A DNA stretch of 64,000 nucleotides from UBA1369 sp964571725. Its GTDB lineage: Bacteria > Patescibacteriota > Gracilibacteria > UBA1369. The notes under the pieces are model-generated. The model was given only the letters and a program-made list of their open reading frames with translations. It searched no databases and was not told where the DNA came from. A program made the translations under genes and the position numbers. The DNA lies in assembly GCA_964571725.1 (NCBI GenBank), contig CAZNDB010000002.1, positions 124,001-188,000 of the forward strand, given 5' to 3'. This document shows, piece after piece, positions 50,792-58,310 of this stretch; positions within the stretch are counted from its first letter, which is position 1, and every line of letters starts with the position of its first letter.

Positions 50792-51220
50792 GGGGATGTA
50801 TTGGCATTCGACATGAACGTTCTTTAACAAACAGCAATCACGGGATGGTACCGTCTCCCGTCAGATCCGTCGGTACAAACATAGATGCAACTAAACTTGC
50901 ACAGGCCATGTTTGCTGAATCTCGTGATTTAGCATTCGCTCCTACTTATGCTTAGGCATTAGAAAGAAGCAGCCAAAATCCTCGGACCACAAACTCTGAG
51001 GTCGTAAGCTGATTGACTCCACTGGATCAGATCTTACGTAACTAGTGGGACTTACCCGGACGGTTTGGTGTTTTGAGACCGGGTGTAGTTATACCAAAAC
51101 CAGGCAAAAGGAGCTTTTGGTCACATTTTTATTCCTTCTGCCTAACCAAAAGTGACTATGATTGTAGACGTTTGTTCCAGACATTTATGGACCCGGGTTC
51201 GACTCCCGGCATCTCCACCA
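50792..51220 (+). ncRNA. ssrA: tmRNA (transfer-messenger RNA)
   Basis: The 5' end GGGGATG pairs with CATCTCC before the encoded CCA at 51218-51220, forming the acceptor stem (one G-U). TGGCATTCGAC near the 5' end is the conserved D-arm region. The T arm is CCGGG TTCGACT CCCGG (51193-51209). The tag reading frame starts with GCA at 50887, preceded by TAGAT as in E. coli TAGTC-GCA, runs 22 codons and ends with TAG at 50953-50955. It starts ATKLAQ and ends LAFAPTYA. It rescues ribosomes stalled on broken mRNA. At 429 bases it is a little longer than usual. A terminator follows at 51246. Confidence 0.92.
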
Positions 51221-51245
51221 AAATTGGTCTGTCCTCGATTATCTG

Positions 51246-51278
51246 AAAATTCTCTATATATAATTGATAGAGAGTTTT
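51246..51278 (+). terminator. Terminator of tmRNA
   Basis: Twelve-base-pair stem AAAATTCTCTAT (51246-51257) / ATAGAGAGTTTT (51267-51278), one G-U pair, 9-base loop, ending in TTTT. Confidence 0.8.
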
Positions 51279-51348
51279 AAAGATGTTTTTGTGAAATCTG
51301 CCGATTTGTATTAAAATTTGGGCGAAATAAAAATAAACAATATTAGTC

Positions 51349-52326
51349 ATGAAAAAATTTTTAGTCAGAATGTTGGTTTCAGTATTGGCTTTGCTGTTGT
51401 TTGCGCCAAATACTATGGCCCTGGTGCCCTTGGTTTTTAGTGATGTTCCCTCTGATCATCCCAACTATAACGCCATCAATGATTTAAGGTTCAGGGATAT
51501 AATCAGTGGCTATCCGGATGGAACTTTCAAGCCGGACCAGGTGGTTAACAGAGTAGAGGCCATGAAAATTATCTTGAACGCGGCTAAAATCGATTCGACT
51601 ACGTCTACCCGCAATGCCCCTTTTACGGATATTTCACAGAGCGAATGGTACGCCCCTTATCTGAACAAGGCTTATGATCTGGGAATAATCGAAGGGTATA
51701 CGGACGGCACTTTTAAGCCCACGCAGACAGTCAATCTGGTTGAAAATCTGAAGATTTTGCTGAATACCTACAAAATTAATTTGAGTTCAGTGGTTACTAC
51801 AACCAATCCTTTTGCCGATGCTTTCGCCGATCAGTGGTATGCCAAGTACGTCCAGTACGCCAAGGATAAAAAATTGATTTTGGCCGATGCGGAAAACAAG
51901 GTTTATCCCGCCCAGGGAATGACCAGAGGAAAACTGGCCGAGCTGGCTTACCGTCTGATTATTGTTCAGGAACAGAAGCTGGATTATTTTGGACAGGTGA
52001 AAGACGTCCCTCCGCTGGCGGATGAACAGCTCGTCAATACGGTCTGGGACAATACTTTGGATATCAGCATTTCCAGTTCCAAATTCAGTGTTTCAAACCT
52101 GCTGGTTCCGCAGGGGGCCAAAGTAAGATGGATCAACAATGATTCCGTCGATCATCAGATTGTCAGCGATACGGCCGGGAAGTTTTCCAGCAATGTTCTT
52201 AAGTCCGGGGACAGCTTTACTTTTACCTTCAATGAATTGGGCACATTTGGTTATCATTGCGCCCTCCATCCCTCGATGACCGGTTCTTTGAACGTTAAAC
52301 TGCCGCATCAGGTGCCGACGATTTAA
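51349..52326 (+). CDS. SLH protein with C-terminal cupredoxin (type 1 copper) domain
   Basis: A 325-residue exported protein. Signal peptide 1-24 (ending NTMA). Three SLH domains follow (FSDVPSDHPNYNAINDLRFRDIISGYPDGTFKP; FTDISQSEWYAPYLNKAYDLGIIEGYTDGTFKP; FADAFADQWYAKYVQYAKDKKLILA). Residues about 225-320 are a cupredoxin: His269 (SVDHQIVSD), then Cys304, His307 and Met310 in YHCALHPSMTG. The Cys-x2-His-x2-Met spacing matches amicyanin-type blue copper sites. It may be a cell-surface electron carrier or copper-binding protein held to the wall by SLH domains. Confidence 0.88.
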   Translation: MKKFLVRMLVSVLALLLFAPNTMALVPLVFSDVPSDHPNYNAINDLRFRDIISGYPDGTFKPDQVVNRVEAMKIILNAAKIDSTTSTRNAPFTDISQSEWYAPYLNKAYDLGIIEGYTDGTFKPTQTVNLVENLKILLNTYKINLSSVVTTTNPFADAFADQWYAKYVQYAKDKKLILADAENKVYPAQGMTRGKLAELAYRLIIVQEQKLDYFGQVKDVPPLADEQLVNTVWDNTLDISISSSKFSVSNLLVPQGAKVRWINNDSVDHQIVSDTAGKFSSNVLKSGDSFTFTFNELGTFGYHCALHPSMTGSLNVKLPHQVPTI

Positions 52327-52333
52327 TATACCG

Positions 52334-53704
52334 TCAGCGGTTTTTTGGTCCGGTTAAGTTTTCCGGAGAGAAAATATTCCGGAGGTTTTCAGACGAAATC
52401 AGCCTAGTTTTACGGATTTCTTCCTCCAGGGTGGTGTTGTTTTGAACAGTCTTTTTAACCAGAGCGGCGGCCCGGTCATAACCGATTTTGCCAATCAGCG
52501 CGGTGGCTTTGCCCAGGTGTTGGTCAAAATATTTTTGGCATTGAACTTTATTGGCCTTGATTCCGTCGATGGCGTTAACGCGCAGATTGTTTAGTCCGTG
52601 AATCAATAATTCCAGGGATTCCAACAGGGACTTTATCATTATCGGCAACATGACGTTCAATTCGAATTGGCCGTTTTGGGTAACCAGAGCAGAAATTTCA
52701 GCGTTGGCTGAAACCTGAAAACAGATTTGGTTAACGCTTTCCAGAATTACCGGATTAACTTTTCCGGGCATGATGGAAGAGCCGTTTTGTTTTTCCGGCA
52801 GAATAATTTCGGCCAGTCCGGCGCGGGGGCCTGAACTCATCAGGCGCAGATCGTTGCAGATTTTGGCAAGACCAGCAGCTGACACCTGCAGGAGAGAGGC
52901 CAGATGGCAAAATACGTCCAGATTTTGGGTTGAGTCGATCAGGTTGACGGCCGGTTTCAGGGGGAAACCGGTTAGTTTGGCCAGATTCCGGTTAGCCAGC
53001 AGAATAAATTTGCGGGAAGAATTGATCCCCGTACCGATGGCGGTGCCGCCCAGATTGGTTGGATACAGATATTTTTTAATTTCGCCGATTCTTTGACGGT
53101 CTCTTTTCAGGAAGGCGGCATAGGCCCCGAATTCCTGGCCCAGCGTAATCGGCACGGCATCTTGCAGATGGGTACGTCCGACTTTAAGAACAGAACGGAA
53201 TTCACGGGATTTTTTCAGGAAAGATTTTTCCAGCAGTGCCAGGGTTGGCGAATATTGATCAATTAATTCAAGCAGGGTAACGCGCAAAGCCGCGGGGACG
53301 GCATCGTTGGTTGAATGTCCCATGTTGACGTGGTCGAGAGGGTGGACAAGGGGGGATTGGGCATCGGCACGCGGGGCAGTCTTTCGGCCGTTTCTGAGAA
53401 TTTCGCCGGCTCTGTTGGCGAGGACTTCGTTGACGTTCATATTGATGGAAGTTCCCGCACCGCCCTGAATGGCATCGGTCAGAAACTGGTCGTCAAATTT
53501 TCCGGCCAGTACTTCACGGGCGGCCCCCACGATAGCCAGGTGTCTGGTTGCATCCAGACGGCCAATGGAAAAGTTGGCATCGGCAATGGCAATTTTGACT
53601 TTGACCAGGGAATAGATGAGTTTGAGGCTGACCGGTATTCCGCTTAGCTGGAAGTTTTTGAGAGCCTTGGCCGTTTCCGGTCCGTAATAAATTTTCTTTT
53701 TCAT
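52334..53704 (-). CDS. aspA: Aspartase/fumarase family lyase, most like aspartate ammonia-lyase
   Basis: A 456-residue enzyme of the fumarase/aspartase superfamily. The SS-loop GSSIMPGKVNPV holds the catalytic Ser. GGAGTSINMNVNEVLANRA, DHVNMGHSTNDA, GRTHLQDAVPITLGQEFGA and LRLMSSGPRAGLAEIILPE are the other signature parts. SSGPRAGLxEI favours aspartase over class II fumarase, though some substrate residues (NMGHSTND) are in between. An aspartase would release ammonia and fumarate from aspartate. It is monocistronic and convergent with the SLH-cupredoxin gene. Confidence 0.85.
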   Translation of the reverse strand: MKKKIYYGPETAKALKNFQLSGIPVSLKLIYSLVKVKIAIADANFSIGRLDATRHLAIVGAAREVLAGKFDDQFLTDAIQGGAGTSINMNVNEVLANRAGEILRNGRKTAPRADAQSPLVHPLDHVNMGHSTNDAVPAALRVTLLELIDQYSPTLALLEKSFLKKSREFRSVLKVGRTHLQDAVPITLGQEFGAYAAFLKRDRQRIGEIKKYLYPTNLGGTAIGTGINSSRKFILLANRNLAKLTGFPLKPAVNLIDSTQNLDVFCHLASLLQVSAAGLAKICNDLRLMSSGPRAGLAEIILPEKQNGSSIMPGKVNPVILESVNQICFQVSANAEISALVTQNGQFELNVMLPIMIKSLLESLELLIHGLNNLRVNAIDGIKANKVQCQKYFDQHLGKATALIGKIGYDRAAALVKKTVQNNTTLEEEIRKTRLISSENLRNIFSPENLTGPKNR

Positions 53705-53755
53705 GAGTAGTTGTTGTTCGAGCTATTATTAGCAAAAAATTGCAGGCACCGCTGC

Positions 53756-53783
53756 TTGAATATGTTATAAAGTGTGTTATAAT
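53756..53783 (+). promoter_or_regulatory. Promoter of the gene at 53851
   Basis: TTGAAT (53756-53761) and perfect TATAAT (53778-53783) with a 16-base spacer. The start point is near 53790, giving a 60-base leader. Confidence 0.65.
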
Positions 53784-53850
53784 ACCCTCTATTGAACGCC
53801 TATTGCGTCGGTATTGTGACTGGTGGGCAGTTAAAATTAATAATTAGTTG

Positions 53851-54453
53851 ATGAATAACGTGAATAAAATCAATGGTATCAGCGTGGATCAGTCCAACCT
53901 TCTTCCGCTGCATGATGAGGAAAGACGGGAATCCGCCTTAACATATTTTTACGGCGCGGTGACCCGAATGACTTTAGCTGAAGCTTCAGATGAGGTTTTG
54001 CGGATCTGGCAGTCTGCCAGAAAACATTTGAAGGAAGTTTATCTGGTATCGGATTACGCGGATGAAGATTTGCACGTATTTGAGATGGAAATGGCCAGAT
54101 GTGTGATTCAAAGGGCTTCCCAATTGAATATCGTTCCTCCCACAGAACGACTTTTTGATTTTTCCGCGGATGAACAGGAACGAATTGCCAGAATAACGGA
54201 CTGGAAATTGAAGCAACTGGTTAAAGTGCGTTTTATGGACACCGTGGATGCATTGAACGCGGCGCAAAGCAGGGAGGAAGTCCTGAAAATACATGAGGGA
54301 TACGAACGGTACCTGGATTTTTTGTATAAGCATTCCTGGGCCAAAAGGATAGATTTACCCATTTGGTTTGATTTGATGAACAGAAGACTGGCGGGCGTGG
54401 CCAAAAAGTGGGACGCGGCGGAACAGACGGGCGGGGGAGAAATTAACGGTTGA
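53851..54453 (+). CDS. Unknown helical protein
   Basis: A 200-residue soluble protein (ATG 53851; an in-frame TTG at 53848 is the alternative). No signal or membrane segment. It is largely helical, with aromatic-rich segments (ALTYFYGAVTRMTLAEASDEVLRIWQSARKHLKEVYLVSDY; EIHEGYERYLDFLYKHSWAK-like region near 150-175). The pattern of two similar helix pairs suggests an internal duplication, but I cannot align it confidently. No family recognised. It has a strong promoter and a 60-base leader. Confidence 0.65.
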   Translation: MNNVNKINGISVDQSNLLPLHDEERRESALTYFYGAVTRMTLAEASDEVLRIWQSARKHLKEVYLVSDYADEDLHVFEMEMARCVIQRASQLNIVPPTERLFDFSADEQERIARITDWKLKQLVKVRFMDTVDALNAAQSREEVLKIHEGYERYLDFLYKHSWAKRIDLPIWFDLMNRRLAGVAKKWDAAEQTGGGEING

Positions 54454-54494
54454 AAATACGGATTTTTTTGTTAGGATGTTTGTACATGGGCCTT

Positions 54495-54540
54495 TAGCGT
54501 TCGCGCTAGACGCTTTGCGTTCAGAAGCCTAAAGCTTCTG
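54495..54540 (+). other. Cluster of three adjacent hairpins before the GGQ-protein gene
   Basis: Hairpin one is TAGCG-TTCG-CGCTA (54495-54508), a stable UUCG tetraloop. Hairpin two is ACGC-TTT-GCGT (54510-54520). Hairpin three is CAGAAGC-CTAAA-GCTTCTG (54522-54540). They are packed without spacers and lack a U-run. The stretch lies 24 bases before the ATG at 54564, so it may be a structured leader or an RNA remnant. Confidence 0.45.
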
Positions 54541-54563
54541 GGGTCCACCATTTTGATTTCTCT

Positions 54564-54923
54564 ATGATGGATTTTAAGGATGAGAAACTGGAAGCGAAGA
54601 TGAAGCTGCTGGGTTTGAAGTGGGCTGATTTTGAAGAACAGTACACCAAAGGGGGAGGCAAGGGTGGCCAAAAAGTAAATAAAAGCGTGAATTGCGTGAT
54701 ACTGCGTCATCTGCCCAGCGGAATGGAGGTGCGCGTTCATAAATACAGGGAACTTTGGGGCAACAGACTGGCTGCTTACCGCTTATTGGCCGGTAAAATT
54801 GAGGAGGTCAGGCTGGGCAGGAATTCGCCGCAGGCCATTAAACTGGAAAAAATCAGAAAACAGAAAAAGCGACGGGCGCGGAAAAGCCGCTCAAAAACCG
54901 ATGAAGCTAAAGCTCTTTCCTGA
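54564..54923 (+). CDS. GGQ-domain peptide-release-factor-like protein
   Basis: A 119-residue single-domain member of the class I release-factor family. The catalytic Gly-Gly-Gln at residues 34-36 is in GGGKGGQKVNKSVNCVILRH, followed by PSGMEVRVHKYRELWGNRLAAYRLL, where most relatives have RSQxxNR. The C-terminal tail is rich in Lys and Arg (KKRRARKSRSK). No codon-recognition domain. Such proteins hydrolyse peptidyl-tRNA on stalled ribosomes (ArfB and mtRF-R are relatives). It complements tmRNA encoded 3.3 kb upstream. Its 3' end overlaps the convergent gene by 17 bases. Confidence 0.85.
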   Translation: MMDFKDEKLEAKMKLLGLKWADFEEQYTKGGGKGGQKVNKSVNCVILRHLPSGMEVRVHKYRELWGNRLAAYRLLAGKIEEVRLGRNSPQAIKLEKIRKQKKRRARKSRSKTDEAKALS

Positions 54924-55845
54924 TTTGCAGTGCCAACTCTTTCAGAAGTTTTTTCAGCTCCGGCCGGTTTTGGTCGATTGCTGCCGCGGATAGTTTTTGA
55001 TTAATTGCCTGGATTTCTTTGGAACCGAGCAGTTCAATGCGGGAAGCAAACTGTTGCAGAGTGCTTTCTTCCAGCCCTTTGGTCGAGCCCAATTGTCCGG
55101 ACAGCTGTTCCAGCAAATTCAGATAAAGGGATTTGCGGCTGGCGGCAATGGTTTTCTGGTGTTCGGAGGAAAGGTGTTTTTGTTGCATGAGGCTTTCCAA
55201 CTTGCCTTGCCGGCGGCTGAGCGCGGAAAAAATCAGCAGGAAAAGCAGTGTTCCCAGTAACGGCGTGGCCAACAGCAGATAAGGGGCCTGTGGAATTACC
55301 GGAACCTGCTCGGTTTTTGGACATTCGATCGGTTCGGGCGATAGGGGGTTAATAGGCGGGCAGATTTCTTCCGCCGGGGTTTCGGCGGGTGGAACGGTTG
55401 TAGCAGGCGTGCGGGTAGAGGTGCCGGAAGTACCCGACGGTAAACGCGTGGCTGTACCATCTGTGCTGCTGATGGTGGTGGTCGAAGGGTCAGTTTGTCC
55501 GGTGAAGGGGTCGGTAACGGGACGGTCCGGAGTTACAGTGGTATCAGTTGCGCTGCCGGTAGTGGCCGTGTCGGTGGTGGCGGGGGTAAATGTCCCGGTT
55601 GTAACTGTTCCGTCCGGATTGGCGGTGGTTGAATCGGCGGGCGGGGTGGTGGTGTCGGTAAGGGCGGGGCTGACGGTTCCGATATCGGTCAGAGCGGGAT
55701 CCAGCAGCAAGTCCGGATTAATAGTCAGAATCCTGGTCGGATAAACAGGCTGAGCCAGGTCGACGGTTTGAGCCAGAACAGGGGAAAAGGCAATTCCGCT
55801 AAGGGCAAAAATCGTGATTAAGACGTAAGCTTTTTTCTTGATCAT
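54907..55845 (-). CDS. Exported Thr-rich membrane protein of unknown function
   Basis: A 312-residue protein. Signal peptide 1-25 (ending VLAQ), a Thr/Pro/Asp low-complexity stalk at about 45-145, a Cys pair (EEICPPINPLSPEPIECP), a membrane helix near 186-208 (YLLLATPLLGTLLFLLIFSAL), and a charged helical tail. The low-complexity stalk is probably surface-exposed and the tail cytoplasmic. No family recognised. It is translationally coupled (ATGA overlap at 55842-55845) to the upstream gene. Confidence 0.75.
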   Translation of the reverse strand: MIKKKAYVLITIFALSGIAFSPVLAQTVDLAQPVYPTRILTINPDLLLDPALTDIGTVSPALTDTTTPPADSTTANPDGTVTTGTFTPATTDTATTGSATDTTVTPDRPVTDPFTGQTDPSTTTISSTDGTATRLPSGTSGTSTRTPATTVPPAETPAEEICPPINPLSPEPIECPKTEQVPVIPQAPYLLLATPLLGTLLFLLIFSALSRRQGKLESLMQQKHLSSEHQKTIAASRKSLYLNLLEQLSGQLGSTKGLEESTLQQFASRIELLGSKEIQAINQKLSAAAIDQNRPELKKLLKELALQIRKEL

Positions 55846-56369
55846 TTGGATTGGGGGCTAATTTCCATATCTTCACGAATGGCTTCCAGCAAGGATGTAC
55901 GGTTGCCGGTGTAAGCCGCGCTCAGAGAAATTTCACGGCTTAAATCCTTCTGGGCGAATTTTTCTTTGGCCAGATTCATCAGTTCTTCCGAGAGCAGGTT
56001 TTTTAATTCTCTAACCTTGTCACTGGCTACCAGATCGACCTTAATTTCGATTTTGGTCCATTCATTATCGAAGGTGTCCAGGGTTTTCAGGCCGGGAGAG
56101 GCGTTTTTTTTGGTCAAAAAGTTTTCCAGCGAGGCCAGTTCGGAGATGAAGTCGGAATAAATTTCCTGTTTGAGTATGAAAGCCTTTTCTTTCTTGGACT
56201 TTTCCAGATCCGCCGCTTCTTTGCGCTCTTCCCTTTTTACGTCCATGTGGCGGATGATCAGTGAGGTGAGGATGGTAATAAAAGTGCCTACCACCAGCCC
56301 CGCAACGCCAATAATAGCTCCAATTACCTGTCCCAGGGATTCGGGATTGTTTAGAATTGTGTCAAACAT
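55842..56369 (-). CDS. Single-pass membrane protein with cytoplasmic coiled tail
   Basis: ATG 56369 is preferred because the membrane helix then starts near the N terminus (about residues 12-35, GQVIGAIIGVAGLVVGTFITI). The 175-residue product continues into a charged coil (RHMDVKREERKEAADLEKSKKEKAFILKQEIYSDFISELASL) and a mixed helical end. No family recognised. It precedes and overlaps the Thr-rich membrane protein gene by four bases, so the two may act together. Confidence 0.65.
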   Translation of the reverse strand: MFDTILNNPESLGQVIGAIIGVAGLVVGTFITILTSLIIRHMDVKREERKEAADLEKSKKEKAFILKQEIYSDFISELASLENFLTKKNASPGLKTLDTFDNEWTKIEIKVDLVASDKVRELKNLLSEELMNLAKEKFAQKDLSREISLSAAYTGNRTSLLEAIREDMEISPQSK

Positions 56370-56500
56370 AGGGTTTTTGATGAGTTTTTTGTAATGTATC
56401 ACAGTAAGCAGGGTTTTAAAAGTTGCCGGAGCTGGAACAATATCAAATTTGGTTTTATCTTCGGGGAAATTTGACACTTCAAAATAGCAAATCCGGGGCA

Positions 56501-56530
56501 TTGACAAGTTTGGAGGTTTCTGGTTAAACT
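56501..56530 (+). promoter_or_regulatory. Promoter of the sigma-factor gene
   Basis: Perfect TTGACA (56501-56506) and TAAACT (56525-56530) with an 18-base spacer. The start point is near 56537, eleven bases before ATG 56548. Confidence 0.5.
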
Positions 56531-56547
56531 ACGCTCTAAACTTAATT

Positions 56548-57093
56548 ATGATGAACAACGGTTTAGAAAAAGAGAATCAGCTGGTGGAAGAAGCCAAGCT
56601 CAATCCGGAACGCTTTGCCGCGCTTTATGATAAATACGTGGAACAGATCTACCGTTATGTCTACAGGCGTGTCAGCGATCAGGATTTAGCCGAGGATCTG
56701 GTTAGTCAGACTTTCTATGACGCGCTTTCCCATCTGAAAAGTTACGAATTCAAAGGATATCCCTTTTCCGCCTGGTTATATAAAATTGCCCACAACAATG
56801 TGCTGAAATGCTACAGAACCAATTCACGGGCCCAGAAAGTTGATCTGGATGACATTGTGGAACTGAAATCAGATGAAAATGTGCCGGAGGAGGAAGATAT
56901 CAGAAGAGAAAAGGAAGATATTATGGATTTGCTGCACAAACTTGAGTATGAGGAGAGGGAATTGATCAGGCTCAAGTATTTTGAAGAAGTATCAAACATA
57001 GAAATTGGCCAAATTATGGGTATTACGGCCAACAACGTAGGGGTAAAATTGTACAGGGCCCTGAAACGGTTGAAGCAATTAATGTCCGCTTAA
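56548..57093 (+). CDS. ECF-type sigma-70 family sigma factor
   Basis: A 181-residue sigma factor with regions 2 and 4 only. Region 2: FAALYDKYVEQIYRYVYRRVSDQDLAEDLVSQTFYDAL and FSAWLYKIAHNNVLKCYR. Region 4: EYEERELIRLKYFEEVSNIEIGQIMGITANNVGVKLYRALKRLKQLM. It directs RNA polymerase to a small set of promoters under an extracytoplasmic or stress signal. The next gene begins 5 bases after the stop and looks like its membrane anti-sigma partner. Confidence 0.93.
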   Translation: MMNNGLEKENQLVEEAKLNPERFAALYDKYVEQIYRYVYRRVSDQDLAEDLVSQTFYDALSHLKSYEFKGYPFSAWLYKIAHNNVLKCYRTNSRAQKVDLDDIVELKSDENVPEEEDIRREKEDIMDLLHKLEYEERELIRLKYFEEVSNIEIGQIMGITANNVGVKLYRALKRLKQLMSA

Positions 57094-57098
57094 TCACA

Positions 57099-58310
57099 AT
57101 GGAAAATCTGGATAATAAATATTTTGAAACGGTTATAATGGCTTTGAAAAAAGCCAAGGCTAACCAAAAAATTGAAATCAGACCCGATTTCAAGGCTAGT
57201 CTGCGCGCCGGAATTGAAAAACAGGCGCTGTCCATGAACGCGGTGGACAAGGTGGATTGGGCTGACTGGATTTTACGCTATAAATATATTCTGGGGGGAG
57301 TGCCCGTGCTGGCGGTTTTGACACTGGTAGCCGTCAACGCCCTGAATTTTCAGGTTAAAATGCCGAAAGGCGAAATGGTTCCCTCGTCTTCTGTTCCCGT
57401 AATTACCGAAAGTACTGTTGTGCAATCCGGTTTAAATCAAACCGACGCATACGCGGCGAAACCAAAGATTAAAACTTTCTCCGCCGATCTGGTGATGCCG
57501 CCTGAAGAATATCTCCAAAAACGCCTGAGTGTTTCTGATGTGCAGGGAGTTGTGGTACAGACGGGCGCGGATACCAATGTTAACGCGACCGAATATATGT
57601 TCCTGGACGGCGCTAACGTACAATTAAAATTTGGTACGACGCAGGATAATGGTGATTCGGCCGCGGCTACCGCTCCAGTCCAAGCTGACCCGGCTGAGGC
57701 TGATCCAGTTGAACAGAATTTACAAACCCGGGAGCTTCAAGACTCGTCCGCAACCTCAGTTTCTGCTATTCCGGTTGTGCCGGCACAACCCGTAGTTCGA
57801 GAGGAGCAAAGCGGAAGGGTGGAAGAAAGCGGAACCGTTGACCAGCCTGTGTCTGCCGAACAGCCGGTGGAGCAACAAACGGTTGCCCCGGTCCTTTCGA
57901 CAACCGTACAAACACTTACCAAATCCCAGCCCCTGACTGAAACTACCAAGACAGTTTTGCCTGAGGTGCGCACCGAATCGGTTGATTATATAAACCCGGT
58001 GATTGAACAGAATCAGACGGCCCCCAAAATGACTATTCAATACAGGACTTTGAATGTTGATACCCCACAGTTTCTGGCTGCCGACCGTATTTATTTAACC
58101 AGTACGGAAAGAGATACGGTGGTGAATGTCGTGATGAAAGGCTTGTCTTCCAGAAATGGGAATCTGAGCAGCGATTATTACGTGCACGTGATTCCCCTGG
58201 AGAACAATACCTATAAAGCCACTCTTTATGAATTCGGACAGGTTAAACAGGTTTTGATCCTGGCCGAGCGGGATGGGCGGCTGTCCGTCGTGACGGAACT
58301 GGTATATTAA
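57099..58310 (+). CDS. Probable membrane anti-sigma factor
   Basis: A 403-residue protein: a cytoplasmic N-terminal helical part of about 60 residues (KYFETVIMALKKAKANQKIEIRPDFKASLRAGIEKQAL), one membrane helix near 62-82 (YILGGVPVLAVLTLVAVNAL), then an outer region with a Val/Gln/Pro/Glu-rich stalk and a small C-terminal domain (STERDTVVNVVMKGLSSRNGNLSSDYYVHVIPLENNTYKATLYEF). The layout and co-transcription with the ECF sigma gene suggest an anti-sigma factor, though no zinc His-Cys motif is visible. The 3' end overlaps the convergent ligase gene by 68 bases. Confidence 0.65.
   Translation: MENLDNKYFETVIMALKKAKANQKIEIRPDFKASLRAGIEKQALSMNAVDKVDWADWILRYKYILGGVPVLAVLTLVAVNALNFQVKMPKGEMVPSSSVPVITESTVVQSGLNQTDAYAAKPKIKTFSADLVMPPEEYLQKRLSVSDVQGVVVQTGADTNVNATEYMFLDGANVQLKFGTTQDNGDSAAATAPVQADPAEADPVEQNLQTRELQDSSATSVSAIPVVPAQPVVREEQSGRVEESGTVDQPVSAEQPVEQQTVAPVLSTTVQTLTKSQPLTETTKTVLPEVRTESVDYINPVIEQNQTAPKMTIQYRTLNVDTPQFLAADRIYLTSTERDTVVNVVMKGLSSRNGNLSSDYYVHVIPLENNTYKATLYEFGQVKQVLILAERDGRLSVVTELVY

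Noticed and set aside
51156..51350. 64-residue leftward frame at the tmRNA 3' end
   Set aside because: It is the antisense of the tmRNA T arm and terminator; the peptide contains the MPGVEPGSI pattern seen antisense to tRNA-like 3' ends.
54520..54556. tRNA-like 3' half (5+7+5 stem-loop, GGGGTCC, A, CCA)
   Set aside because: The loop is CCTAAAG, not the TTCRANN of a T arm, and no matching 5' acceptor strand (GGACCCC) or D arm exists upstream. Kept only as a hairpin cluster.
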